Positions 35,978-47,960 of a stretch of 64,000 nucleotides of DNA are shown piece by piece. Below the pieces are notes generated by a model. That model made no database searches. It was not told the DNA's origin and saw only the letters and a list, made by a program, of their open reading frames with translations. The position numbers were made by a program, and so were the translations under genes. Source of the DNA: Gymnothorax reevesii (taxonomy: Eukaryota > Chordata > Actinopteri > Anguilliformes > Muraenidae); assembly GCA_029721435.1 (NCBI GenBank), contig CM056576.1, positions 113,688,666 through 113,752,665 on the forward strand, in the 5' to 3' direction. Each line of letters starts with the position of its first letter. Position 1 is the first letter of the stretch.

Positions 35978-36493
35978 ATGGTTAAAATGCGAAGATGTGC
36001 AGCTGCGTTTTGCAGCAATATTCATTTGAAGGGCTGTAATAAAACGTTTCATGCGCAAGTTATCATAGACATGCCAATTTATTAATTTAATGGAGAACAT
36101 CGTGTTTGCGTGCAAGCTATCTAAGTATATATTATCTAATCTAATCCCACAGGCTTGAGTAGACCGCTGACTAAAAGCAAATGCTAACGATTGTTAACGG
36201 TCACCGGCTAACTGGTTACCTTGGTAACCTTACCGTTGTGGAGATTACGTTGACTTAGCAGTTAATATAATTAACACAGTGGCCAACAAGTTTGCTACTT
36301 GTAATTGTCACTCAACAGCAATACTTCTTACTCGCGAAATATTTAAAACAGTGTGTGAGTTGCTTTGTCTGTTCATACTGATTTCCTAAAAACAAGGAGG
36401 AGAGAAAGGCTTACAAGTCAGGAAAAAGAACTTTTCGCCATCCCCTCGAGCAGAGCTGTGCAGTAATAATTTTGACAAGCAGCATTTTGAAAG
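35978..36493 (+). pseudogene. THAP-type zinc-finger relic in two exons
   Basis: The first piece, from ATG at 35978, reads MVKMRRCAAAFCSNIHLKGC, then NKTFH, matching the start of a THAP domain (C-x4-C, then a conserved FH). The second piece, ending at donor AG|GTAAAAC after 36493, reads VRKKNFSPSPRAELCSNNFD, then KQHFE, matching the 'F.Ps...LCS.HF....F' end. The zinc-ligand His of the HF motif is Asn here, and the exon-1 frame runs into a stop, so it is decayed. THAP domains are C2CH DNA-binding modules found in host genes and in P-element-like and Kolobok-type transposases. Its position inside a Tc1 argues for a transposon or a processed fragment rather than a resident host gene. Confidence 0.55.
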
Positions 36494-37599
36494 GTAAAAC
36501 TTGTTAAAGGAGTAGCTAGACTTGACTAGAACCTCCGTTGAACAACGTTGGCATTACCATATAATTCAATATAAACAATTTGCTTGACGCCAAATATGCT
36601 CAGCCCGGGTACAATGAAGTGAAGAAACTAGAAAGTAATTTTATAACATATACAAACATTCATCAACGTTTCTTATAACAATGAAAACTTACAAGCAATT
36701 GTCTGACCAAGGGGTCATTAAAAGCCTTGGTCACGTTAACGTAGTTACCAAGTCACTTTTTCTGTCTTCCCTTTCGCAAGTCTGCCTCATACATAGCCTA
36801 TTCAGGAAGACAAAATGTTGTTCTATTTGCACAGTGATACCAAAATAACACCTACTCACAAGCAAGTGTTTCTGAAAATGTGATTTAAAAGGGGCAAAAA
36901 GCGAAATCGTTACACCGCTAGGTTTGCTGTTGTGCGGTGCCTGTAGACCAAAACAAAGTGTGTCATGAGCCACACCTCCCTCTATCTCTGCTCCCCACCC
37001 CTCACCCCCCGCTCACCACCCACCCGCCTCGTCTGTGAAGGACTATCTGCAAAGTGCAAACACACCGAGCAAAACAACATCACCATTTAGTGGCTCGAAT
37101 TAAGTAACTTATAACGTAATAATGCCGCAAGAAAGAGAACTTCCTTTTGGGAAGTTTTCTATGCTGTTTTGTCCGTAAATTAATCACTGTGCCAAAAATT
37201 TAGCGTGTTACCATTCGCATCAAACGTGTCTGTTTGCCACTAATGATGTTAGAATTGACGTGCGGTCGGAGGTTAGTTTGGTGAGGCAGAATCCTCTCCT
37301 TTGCTTGATTAGCAATCAGACAATTAACTAGTTTAGTAAGACTGTTCGGCAGAATGACGGGCCAGTTTAAGTTTCCGCGGCGTTATTATTCAGCACCTAC
37401 ACACAACCGTAACGCTTGACCCATTGCTGGGACCGAGCCGCTAACAACTCAAGCTCCGGACATTGACCCATGCGAAGATTGTAACATTAAGTTTAAGTGA
37501 ATCGACATAGCGACATGTGCCTAACATTACTGTAACCCTAATTAAATTTGACTTTATGTTGTTGCTAACCTGTCCAGGAGAAGAAGAGCTAGCTCCGAG

Positions 37600-37760
37600 T
37601 CAAACTGTAGCCCCCTTTAGCTCTCGCAGTGCTCTCCACCTTGGAAATGCAAGGCCAATATTCATCCAGGATCTGTCCCTTTCTTTGTCCGACAACTTCT
37701 TGGCCAACGACCGTTGTTTCCTGCTCGTCTTCAGGTGAACGTTGCGTTCCGCTCTCTGCC
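37600..37760 (-). other. Short coding relic with RWRALRELKG motif
   Basis: A minus frame reads KKLSDKERDRSWMNIGLAFP, then RWRALRELKGA. The string 'RxRVNIGxAFxRWRxLRxxKG' is one I associate with uncharacterised multicopy fish proteins, possibly transposon-encoded, sometimes in genes that also carry THAP domains. A stop follows directly. It lies 1.1 kb right of, and opposite to, the THAP relic within the same insert. Assignment is tentative. Confidence 0.35.
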
Positions 37761-39100
37761 ATTTCCCTTTGAAAAAAATTTGCGCCGCCACTGCTCACTG
37801 GCTGTAATGTTTTATGGGGAGGGAGGGCCAAGGGCTACGAGAAGAGGGAGGAGGCGGCGATTCACCTGAATGTACATGAACACGCAGCTGGACCTGCTTG
37901 TAAACAAGGGGCTGGAGATCGACACAGAGAGCGGGTTCAAGACATCCTGCAATACTTCAGATGAAATTACAACTCTTGTTCTTCATATAGCGATTTTTTA
38001 ATTTCTTCAATGTAGAAATGATGCATTTCTGCTTATTTCCCCTTTAAAGTGGGCAAAAACGAATGGGAGTCTGCAAGAAAATTTTTCCACCGGGTGTATA
38101 CGCTGCTGGGACAGATGCTTCACTTGAGCTTACCCTGTCAGCAATGTAGTGTTCTACAGGTATATATAAGTGGCTCAAACCGAACTTATAAACCGAACTT
38201 ATAAAAAAAGAGGTGCAGAGATGATCTGACCTTAGACCAACACAGCAGAGTTAATAACTTAAAAAATACACAGAGAAAGTATTGGCAGCATTTATACGTG
38301 AAAATTCAGTAATTTTCTTGGTGGTAATACGGCGGTACTATTGAAATCTCTGCTGGTGCTATAGCTATATATTTTATTAGTACCACTTGCTATTCCAGCC
38401 TTTTGTGGCCCTTGTCCCAACTTTTTTTTAGATCCATCAAATTCAAAATGAGCTAATATTTTTATGAAATGGTGAAATATCTCACTTTTAACATCTGATA
38501 TCTACGTTGTCTATGCTCTATTGTCAGTAAAATGTGCATTTATGAGATTTACAAATCATTGTATTCTGTTTTTAGTCACGTTTTACACAACATCCCAACT
38601 TTATTGGAACTTAGGTTTCTATATCAAATGATTATTATGAAATAGTATTGTTAAATATATCACCTTTCGTGGAATAAATTGCTTGCCATGGGCAGGAATA
38701 TACCTAAATAATTACATTCTTCGTTCATCTGTCTTCAGCGGTGAAGTTTTCCCCAATTAAAACAAGGCTTATGCTGTTGCCCCAGACAGCAAAAGGGTAA
38801 ACTGGCAAAGGCAAAATCCCAGTAAGAAAGCCATGTTTGCCCCAAACAGCATGGAAGACAAGTAATACCACTAGAAAATCAGCATTTCATCCAAACATTG
38901 CAGTATCCCTTGAAATTATAACAAACCCACATACAGATATCCTGAAACTGCCCATATTAACTCAGTAATAATGGGAAATAAAGAAATATTTTTTTCTGAG
39001 GTCATTTTAAAAAAATGACCATCTTAACATCAAATTATTACAAACTGAAGCCAATTTCATCTTATATACCCGGTATGCAGACTGCCTATATTTACTCATT

Positions 39101-40135
39101 GTTGTGTTCCGGGGTTCTGGCCTTTGGCCAGAACAGGATTGCTCATGGTTTTAACAGTTTCAAGATTCCATAGTTCATAGTTTCATAGTCCACAGTCATA
39201 GTTCATTGTCACAGTTTTAACAGTTTCTTGTTTCAGGGTATTACATTTCATGTTTCACATTTATAGTCCATGTTTCATGTTTTTGTTTTTGCCAGGTCTG
39301 CCAAGCCACTCCACCGCTTGTCTGCGTTCCGCCCCGTGCCTTCGTTGTTGCACATTTCAGAGCTCTGGTTGGCTTTGGTATTTCCCCTTCCTTCCATGCT
39401 GTGCTGATTCGGGGCTTTCGAAGCTTAATTGGCAATTAACTGTTTTTAAGTTACTAACATTTACTAACACTCACTGGGTTGGTGTAATTCTTAGATAGGC
39501 AAATTACTAATATTACCAATTTAGACAGGGAGTTTATTGTCATGATTCCTGCTTTGCTATTTCAAGATCTTGCTGTGCTTTTCTGTTCTGAACATTCATG
39601 CTTGCTTCCAAACTGCATACTTAATTGGTACTTAAGCTGAGCACGCTCATTCTCTTAATGAGCAAGTCTTGTCATCCAATCTTAGTCCATATCATGATCT
39701 TGCCATGCCTCTTGTTTCTCCTTCTCCAGGTGTTGCCCTTCATGTGTCTTGATTTCTCAGCCTTTATCTGGATGCGGTGGAAGTTGGCTGGCAGACAGTG
39801 TCTCAAGTTCTAGCTCATGTTTGCAAGTTTTGTCGCTCATGGTCATGCTTTCAAGTCCTCGTTCATGGTTCCAAGTTTTGTTCATAGTCCCTGTGTATAT
39901 AGCCCTAGTCTTGTTGTTTATTTTCGTTCTTGAATTTCTACCTGGAGTTTCCAGTGGTTTTTTGTTCTTGCCGTTTTTTGCTATTTAGTTTCCCAGCTCT
40001 GTGTAGCGTACCTTAGTTTGTCTTTTGCAACCCTTTGGGCCAAGTTTTTCGTTGGCCCTCGTGCCTGTTTTGTTTTGTTTTGAATAAATCCTCATTCCCA
40101 TCTCCCCGCATCTGGTGTCTACCTGATTCCATATC
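39101..40135 (+). mobile_element. Candidate solo LTR or short retroelement
   Basis: About 1035 bp bounded by a 7-bp direct repeat ACTCATT (39094-39100 and 40136-40142). It contains a TATA-like GTGTATATAG near 39892, a T-rich R/U5-like stretch and an AATAAA at about 40083, followed by TGTCT. Composition (T-rich, low A on the + strand) differs from the flanks. Canonical TG...CA ends are not at the borders defined by the repeat, so both boundaries and class are uncertain. No gag or pol frame. Confidence 0.4.
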
Positions 40136-40142
40136 ACTCATT

Positions 40143-42805
40143 AATAATTAAAAATAAACAAATAAACTATTTATCATGTGGTCAGTAATAAATTAATCCA
40201 ATTAACTTATTAAAATTTCAAGGTGATATTGCTAACATGTCAGGCAATATGATGGAAATTTGGAGTTTGGAAATTAATTAGTTAATTTATGTATTTACAT
40301 TAATTACACAAAGCCCAGTTATCCAACTCGATAAGATCTAAAGGCATATAAAATTTGAAAAGAATCGATAAAATAGTTTTTGAGTTTTTGCTTAACTCGA
40401 CGGATCTGCGGCGGACGCAGCAGCAATGATAATTCCATAATATCAAGGAAACGTAGTTTTGCCAGTATGATGAACAAAAAGCTCATGATTGGTCAGTTTT
40501 GTATCTTGATCTGTAAATTCAACATCCATTTTAGCCGTTAAAATCAAGAGAGGCGCTCTGTATGGAACACAGACAGTCACCGGTACAGCACACTTTTGAC
40601 ATTTATGATGTTCCACACACAGGAGGAAGAATTACTTTTCCCCACTTTTCTTAAATAGTATTGGTCTGAAAGGCATCAATAAAAGTGCGTGCTGCCCAGT
40701 GGATATTCTCCTGGAGAATAGCATAAAAACAAACTTGTCTGAAGGTTAACAAAGATGACTGATGAAGCTGACATGCCCTGAAGGGCCGAAAGTTTACAGA
40801 ACATAGAAGTCTATGCTACCAGGCCAGAGTCCACTATCCAGGTGTTAAATGGCAGATGATTGAATGGACTCCAATTCGCTAAAGCATCCCTTATTTACTT
40901 CACAAGTAAAAATATTACTTTTACTCTATTATTACCTTTTTATTTCACTGTACTTTCTCCATTTTCATTAGTTTGGCATTTCAGTTCTTGGGTTTTCAAT
41001 AAATAATGGCCTATCTGCTTGGGGACAAATAAAAATTAGCATCAGTCTGCAAAGGATATTGGCCATCTCAAAAACACTCCATTATTCTTATTAAAGCCCC
41101 TAGGCCAGATCATATTTCAGAATGAACAGAGAGTGTCATATGCATTGAAGATGAATGCCCCTCAGACATATTGGAGTCAAATCAGTGAAATGTAAAAACC
41201 GAAATGAAGAAATAGTCATTTCTTACACTGCTTACATGCAGTGCTCTGGGCTATAACAATGTGAATGCGAAGGAGAGGAGAGGAGAGGCCAAGGGGACAG
41301 CAGGACATATGCATATTATTGCAAATGGAGAAAGTTTGAGTGGTTTTCAAATGCTTTTGATAACTTTTTCTCTGCATTGCTACTCCCTTAACTCTTTAAC
41401 TTAAGCCCCCAAATGGTTGGGATACCAGCACAGAAAGTCAATGTGGGCAGAATTTTGTTTCTTCCTCATTGCATGGAACATAACTACTGTGAGCAGCTGG
41501 CAAAAAATTTCACCTGACACAGCCCCCCAGATATTCTACATCAGGGTTTTCCCTACCATGCATAGGCTCAGCGCATAAGAGCCCAAGCCGAATGATCGTA
41601 AAAACACAAACAACGGTGTGTGTTGTATGGGCTGAAAAAAACCCTCCAAAAAACAGAGGAAGCCTGGTAACAAGAACAACCAGCCAACCAACAATTCGTG
41701 TTTGGACAAATGTTTGTGTAATTGGTGTCTGACAGGAGCTTATCACCAAGTTATTAAAACTGCCAATTGGATTTTTTATAAGGTCAATGCTTGATATTAG
41801 TTTCAGCCATCACTCGAAAACCCAATGAAGAGCAAGTACACCATTTTTTATTAAGAGGGACTCCCATGGATGTTAAAAATAGCAATGGTTGATGGAGATC
41901 TATAAGACGATCTAACTAATGTAAGTTGACCTATTTTATAATCAGATCTTGCCAACCTTAGTGACTGAGTTGCATTGCCAGATGTTTATATGTAGAACAA
42001 GTGGTGCCAGGCACAAAAAACCCCGCCCCTTGCACATACTTTCATCTACTTGTATGAAATTCCTAGGGATCTATTCTGGGTCAATGGCAATCCGTATTTG
42101 GGGTGAATCTGGCCATTAGTTTTGCGGCTAGAGTGTAAACAAACAAACAAACAAACGCACAAACGCAAAAACACACAAACAAGAAAACAAACCAAACTTA
42201 AAACAATACCCCTTTCCTCACCCTTCCGGTGGGGTGGGGTAATTAGCCGGCAAAGCTAGTGAGTTGACATTACATAGAGGCCTAAGTTACACTTTTCCAT
42301 TTAATGCGACTTTTATCTGCCGATCACAAAGTAATGGCAAGGTGTTGACAGTCTCAGATCTGATTTTGCTCACATTGTCTGGTATGAGACAGACTGCATT
42401 CCAAGTAATAAGGCTCCTATTACGATTACGGAATTCTCCACAGTCTTGGCACATTCCAGTCGCAATCTCTACATGAGCAATGTTAAGGAATGGATGAGTG
42501 GGAAAAAGTAATCCAGCCACGGGAGGGGTATAACCGGAATTATCGAGCAAATAGATCTCAAAACATCGTGTCTGGCTTTACGAGTAATTACAAGTAATTT
42601 CGTGCTGGCTGCTAAACCACACATGCGTAAAAAATTCAATTAGTAGGATGTCTAAGTTGGATTCCGATCCAAATCTTACCTCAATCATTATTCTAGTGAT
42701 TATTTTGCAGATAAACTTCGTAACGATCCCCCCCAAGATAGAAAAAAGAATGATGAGCCATAATATTTGGCTCCCGTCAGGGATCTGCAATTCCAAACAT
42801 TGCGT
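40143..42805. other. Intronic sequence without recognised genes
   Basis: No exon recognised. A small (AAAC)n tract lies at about 42138-42165 and short GAGAG repeats lie near 41275-41287. Confidence 0.45.
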
Positions 42806-43799
42806 TGCTGAATACCCCTTGGCCCGGACACGATTTCCTGCCTCAATGTCACAGCGTTAAGGTCAAAGATCAAATCCAGCAAAAAAGATGATGCTGCACA
42901 TGTATGTGTCACAGTGAGTTACCATACCAAATTTGGTCAAGCTGCGATCAATAGTTGCTGAATACTGACCCATATAATATTTCCTGCCTTAAGGACACAG
43001 CGCAAAGGTCAACGGTGAAATCCAGCAAAAAACATGACATTGGACATATGTGTGTGACAGTGAGTTACCATACCAAATTTGGTGAAGCTGCGAGAATTAG
43101 TTGTCGAGTACTGACCCGGACAATATTTCAAGGGTCATGGTCACAGAGCTAAGGTCAAAGGTCAAATCAAGCAAAAAAACTGGCATTGCACATCGATGGG
43201 TCATAGGGAGTTACCACACCAAATTTGGGTAAGCTGCAAGAAATAGTTGCTGAGTACTGACCCGGAAAAGATTTCCAGGGTCAAGGTCACAGAGCTAAGG
43301 TCAAAGAGCAAATCCAGCAAAAACCCTGACATTGCAAATCTATGGGTCATAGTGAGTAACCATACCAAATTTGGTGAAGCTGCGAGATTTAGTTGCGGAG
43401 TACTGACCTGGACAAGATTTCCAGGGTCAAGGTCACAGAGCTAAGGTCAAAGGTCAAATCCTGCAAAAAAACCAACGATGCACATTTATGGGTCATAGTG
43501 AGTTACCATACCAAATTTGGTGAAGCTGCGATTATTAGGTGCTGAGTACGGGCCCGGAAAATGTCACCCGGACAAGATTTCCAGGGTCAAGGTCACAGCG
43601 CTAAGGTCAACAGTGAAATCCAGCATAAAACCTAACCTTACACAACTATGGGTCATAGTGAATTACCATACCAAATTTGGTGAAGCTGTGATCATTGGTT
43701 GCCGAGTACTGGCCGGGAAAAAATCATGGACGGACAACGGACAACAGACAGACAGGCAGGTGACGACAATACCCCTCTGGGCTGTAGTCGGCTGAGGGG
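42806..43799. mobile_element. Tandem-core element 3 (146-bp units, DR1 sites, hairpin end)
   Basis: The landmark ACCATACCAAATTTGG occurs at 42921, 43067, 43213, 43359, 43505 and 43665. The first four steps are exactly 146 bp and the last is 160 through a 14-bp local duplication. The last unit runs into GGACGGACAACGGACAACAG, ACAGACAGGCAGG, then CGACAATACCCCTCTGGGCT and a terminal hairpin (ACCCCTC with GAGGGGT). Units carry TCAAGGTCACAG and CTAAGGTCAAAGGTCAAATC. Perfect DR1 sites (AGGTCAAAGGTCA) are at 43152-43164 and 43444-43456. The 5' terminus is not defined; a partial unit starts at about 42806. Open frames across it are repeat artefacts. Confidence 0.78.
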
Positions 43800-45162
43800 T
43801 TAAAAACTATGAGGCAGCTAGCGTGTGGGGAGGAGGTAGCTATTCTACGGTGGTGTCCTCTGATGACAAGACTCCCACCCACTGGCTGAAACTGAAAATT
43901 GCCCCCCCCACCCCACCCCGCCCACCCCCCACAGTATAACATAGCTTTTCGTGGCATTGGATAGTTAGTGGCATTGGAGAAAAAATTCAGCTACCATATT
44001 ACAAAAGTGGACGTTGATCTTTGCGAATAATAATTTTTTTTTTTTTATGACCCATACATAATTTAAAATTTTCATTTTTGTATTTCTTCATTCCCAGCTT
44101 TCTTGCACAAATATGGCAAGGATAATGGGCAAAAACAATGCAAAAAAATTATGGGAAAAATTTCCTTCAAGTGACTTGAAATTCCCTCAAAATAATTTAA
44201 ACCATTCAACCCCCCCCCCCCCCCCTCCACCCACACACACCCCGCCTCACCCCCACCCCCCAGGATCCCAGTTAACACCTAAGCGCTCTAAAAACCTGGT
44301 GAGAACCCTGTGCATCCTACTGGAGTAAACAACATTTCTGAAAAGATTAAAAAATATATCATATATTAGCACGACAATTATATCTTTGAGTAGCGAATGC
44401 ATATTGACATATGTAACTTTCTTATACCCAGCATAAAAAGTACAGTATCTTAATTTATTTAGGTAGATGAAGTAGATATGTCATGGGTGACACAAACTAT
44501 TAAAAAAAAAATATTTTAAAATTTTACAATATTTTCAAAATTATATTCTATTTTTATGAAATGTATTTTGTAGTACAGGAAAGAGAAAAAAAGAGACACC
44601 AGTGTCTTACAGGGCAATAAATCAAAGAGGTTTTAGACAAGCTGGAAACATGGGAGGTTTGTTTCTCATCATCAGGCATCTGCACAAAGGGAGACGAATG
44701 AAAACATTCCCTGAGTTTACAGGGGGACTGCGTTTGTTGGGCTCTCGGCTGCAAGTCACGTATGCGCATATGAATGCATGGGGAGAGACTGCAAGAGGAG
44801 ATTAATCTGACTCTGAAAGGTCTGATCTACTTTGGAGTGAAAGTCTTATCAGTTCAGTTTAATTTCACAGGGGAGAAAGTGACTTGATAGCTTAGGGCCT
44901 GCAAACTAACCGCGCATTCAACATGACGGCTGAGGTAATGTACCAACGACCGCACAGCAAGCGAGCCACCGCAATCCTATCCAGATTTTATGAAAGTTAA
45001 AACGAACATGACAATGAATAAAAACCAAGGGCAGACATTTAACTGAAGTCTGTTGCCCTTATCTCTCCCACTATTTTCAGTTTATTGAGCTTAAATTTAC
45101 TTCAAAGAGGAAATGCAATTACTGCGAGCTCAGACCAAACAATGGTTTTCAACAGCATCATA
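43800..45162. other. Intronic sequence with poly-C/CA tract
   Basis: A C-rich simple tract (poly-C followed by CCACCCACACACACCCCGCC) lies at 44209-44260, and another C-rich run lies at 43903-43932. No exon was recognised. Confidence 0.5.
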
Positions 45163-46355
45163 CAATGCCTGGTCAAAATAAAAATGAAAGTCTGGATTTA
45201 AATTAGCAAATACTTATGAGCCAATGATTGACTAATTATTGTAGTGATTAATATGTTTCAGCTGGCAATAATTCTTTCAAACCTGACTTCTTATTTCTTA
45301 AGAGACCGTGTCAGTTGATGCATCTCGCGGTCGTGGAGAAGACATTACTGCGTTTCAAGAGGGGAAAATTATCAGCCTGTATCAAGCCATGGAAACAACT
45401 GTGATTACGGCAGTCACTGAATCTGGGGTAAGAATTATTCAATGCATTATAAAAACCTAGCTGCCAACCACGTGCAAAAAATGGAATGGAAAAAATCATG
45501 AATGATCATGATCAGATATGACTAAAATGCTTGGTGAAGCCTCATTGTGAAAAAAAAATTGAGAATCAAATTAATGGCTATGCTTAATTGTGAAAGTAAA
45601 AGCCTTTCAACATGTGCAATGTGAGAAGAACTTGCAGGATTGGGACCAAACAGCTGCATGAACACAAGGAAGCCACTTGTTAGTGAGGCTAATCAAAGGA
45701 AAAAATTACTTCAGTTGGCTAGGATTCATGAAGATTGGGCCATGAAGCAATTAAAAAAGGTTGTGTGCCCTGATGAGTCCAGATTTACCCTGTTGTAGAG
45801 CAACGGGCACATCCGTGTAAGAAAGGGATCCCATGAGGCGATACACCTGTCATACATGCTGTTCTCTGTACAAGCCTCTGGAGTCAGTGTTGTGATCTGG
45901 GGTTCCATTAAATGGTCAGGCTTAGGCTCAGTACTGGTCTACAGCAATAAAATGAATCTTAATGTATTGAACAACCAAGTTACAACATCATTGGATTTTT
46001 CAATCCCTATTGACACAGGCATATTCCAGGAACAAAACCAAGATTCATTGGGCTAACATTGCGAAAGAAAGGTTAAGCGAGCACGGGGAATCTTTTTCAC
46101 ACATGGACTGGCCTCCACAGAGTCCAGGGCTTCAAACAATCGAAAGGCTTTAGGATGCGCAAGAGAAGGTTACGGATTGATTGACTGTCCCATCATCAAA
46201 ACAAAATTGAAGCTACTCTGTACGAAAATATAAGATTTGTCATTGCATAAGATTTTCAAAACAATGCAACTATGAAAGCCCACTGTGAACAAAACTAAGG
46301 CGGTCCACCAAAAGAAAAATGTTAGCGTGTGACTTTTTTTTTTTGTCCAGGCAGT
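45163..46355 (+). mobile_element. Decayed Tc1/mariner element
   Basis: The left end CAATGCCTGGTCAAAATAAA follows TA (45161-45162). The reverse-complemented right end is CACTGCCTGGACAAAAAAAA, followed in the element by GTCAC. Transposase relics on the + strand include CPDESRFTLL, around the first catalytic Asp (45765-45795), and SVVIWGSIKWSGLGS (about 45885-45935). Stops and frameshifts are frequent. Same termini as the relic at 20010, so both belong to one subfamily. Confidence 0.82.
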
Positions 46356-47831
46356 GCACCTTTCAAAAACCACTGCAAACTCATTATAACCTGAAAGTTA
46401 TCATTTTACAACTGAAATGAACTTTGACTCCCTTGGTCTCAGGCTTCAAAAGCTAATAGCGAGAGCTAAAGACACAGACAGTGAAAAGCAACCGTTGAAT
46501 GTGCCTCAGACTGCAAAAATGAGCATCAAATCAGTGAGAACATATGTCCATAATCGCTAAATTTAAGAGGTAATTAGTCTGTCCATTGATCAGGACAACT
46601 ATAGGAAACAGCCAGGAGCTTGATGTTATGATGGATGATATTCTGCAGTTTTGGTGATTGTTTCATGATCTATGGGCCAAATTAGTTCCAAAAAAATGGC
46701 CGTGATTCCAGCGGTGGCAAATGAAAGGTGCAAACTCGGAGGGGAAAGGTTATCCTGATCATACAGAGTTGATAAAAGAGTGGCTTTTTTTTTGTAAAGC
46801 AATATGGGCATTCAGCTTCACTGACTGAGGCAAGAAAGTCCTTGTGAAGGAGAAATGTGAGGCAGCATTCATATATTCTGTCGGGGAAGAGCGAAATCAA
46901 TAACCATAATGGTTCACAGATCCAAGGGAAAGAGGTGATTGTGCTTTACATTTTTTTTAATATACTGACTCAGGCCGCAGTTCCTATCTTCATGTAGATT
47001 GCTATTTAAGACAAGCAGAACCATGCAAGCCACAGTAATAGATGGCACACTATCACTGAGCAAAGCCAATTTCTGACTATTTCCCCATACTTGTAAGGAT
47101 GAGGTCATTTTGCACACCCACAGCCTGAAAAATTAATGATGTCATCAGGTAGAAAAGTTGAGAAGTTTTCTTTTTGTTTCCAATGTGGAATGACATCTGA
47201 AGCTACGGCTATGTTGTGAAAGAGCGACTGCAGCAATAACACGCACACTCCAATCATACTTAATATCCAAGACCAATATGAGAGCACTTCCTACGACTGG
47301 GTAAGAAACATATCTCACAGTTAAAACAAGCAGTAACCTATAGGAGTGACAGTACTTTATTTTGACGAAACCACTGGAACCCCAGCCACGTTGGCCTGAT
47401 GTAGCCAGATGAGCCCAGCAGTCGCAGTCTCTGGTTAAAAAGCCAGGGTTCAGACCTTCAGTGATTAAGGCTTACCAACCTTGTTCCTAAAGATCTACCA
47501 TCCTGTGGTTTTCCATAAAAGAATGCACGTTGTTCGAAAACTTGCTTCCAACAAATACAGTAATCTGTAAGATGTCCCAATTTTGACTGTGGTAATAAGC
47601 TGCAAGCCGATCAATCTCCAGGAACAGCACTGGGACGCCCTGGTCTTAGCAGTAGTAGCCAGTCCACATTTTAAATGAATGCTTTGCCTGACTGAGCCAT
47701 TGAGCTCCAGGAGCTCCATGAAAGTGCAGTGCCACTGAAATACTGTATCATCATGTCTGCAGGACAGTCAGCATTTATGGCCCTAGTCATGAGGCACTCA
47801 AATGAAGGCCCCTTTTTAAGGGCAGGTGTAC
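46356..47831. other. Intronic sequence just downstream of exon LA3
   Basis: No repeat or exon was recognised; it ends at the GTACAC donor of exon LA3 read on the minus strand. Confidence 0.5.
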
Positions 47832-47960
47832 CTGCAGCGCAGTTCTCCTCATCGGCTCCGTTCTCACAGTCCATCTCCCCGTCGCATCGCCACGACAGCG
47901 AGACGCACTTGTGCGTGGGGCCCCCGCAGTCGAACTTCTCTGGCGGGCAAGTCTGCCGGG
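47832..47960 (-). CDS. lrp8: lrp8-like exon encoding LDL-receptor class A repeat 3
   Basis: This 129-bp exon (phase 1-1) reads [20 protein letters not shown], then [20 protein letters not shown] and AA. It has all six cysteines. The acceptor is TTCCTGACAG, with the first exon base at 47960; an alternative AG eight bases inside would change the phase. The donor is GTACAC after base 47832. The module closely follows the LA3 pattern of LRP8 (CPxEKxxCGxxxHKCVxxSWRCDGExDCExGADE), including Ala in place of the usual Ser of SDE, which human LRP8 also has. It is separated from the LA4-6 exon by a 42.8-kb intron. No further LDLa exon could be found between 47961 and 64000. Confidence 0.9.

Larger units (their letters stand above)
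32891..38619 (-). mobile_element. Tc1/mariner element carrying an insert of about 4.3 kb
   Basis: The left terminus is CAAACCCCAATTCCAATGAA, preceded by TA. The right terminus, reverse-complemented, is GAAACCTAAGTTCCAATAAA, next to TA at 38620. Subterminal blocks agree as well: CTCATAAA/GAGATT, TCAGATGTTAAAAGTGAG-like sequence and AGCTCATTTTGAATTTGAT. Transposase remnants on the minus strand occupy about 33400-34070, and the element resumes at about 38390. The intervening sequence is foreign to Tc1 and is described in separate entries. Confidence 0.82.

Noticed and set aside
37517..37738. Plus-strand open frame opposite the RWRALRELKG relic
   Set aside because: No domain was recognised; the minus frame is the one with a familiar motif.
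42955..43795. Several open frames in the 43-kb array
   Set aside because: They repeat the same peptide in successive 146-bp units and change frame each time, as expected of a non-coding array.
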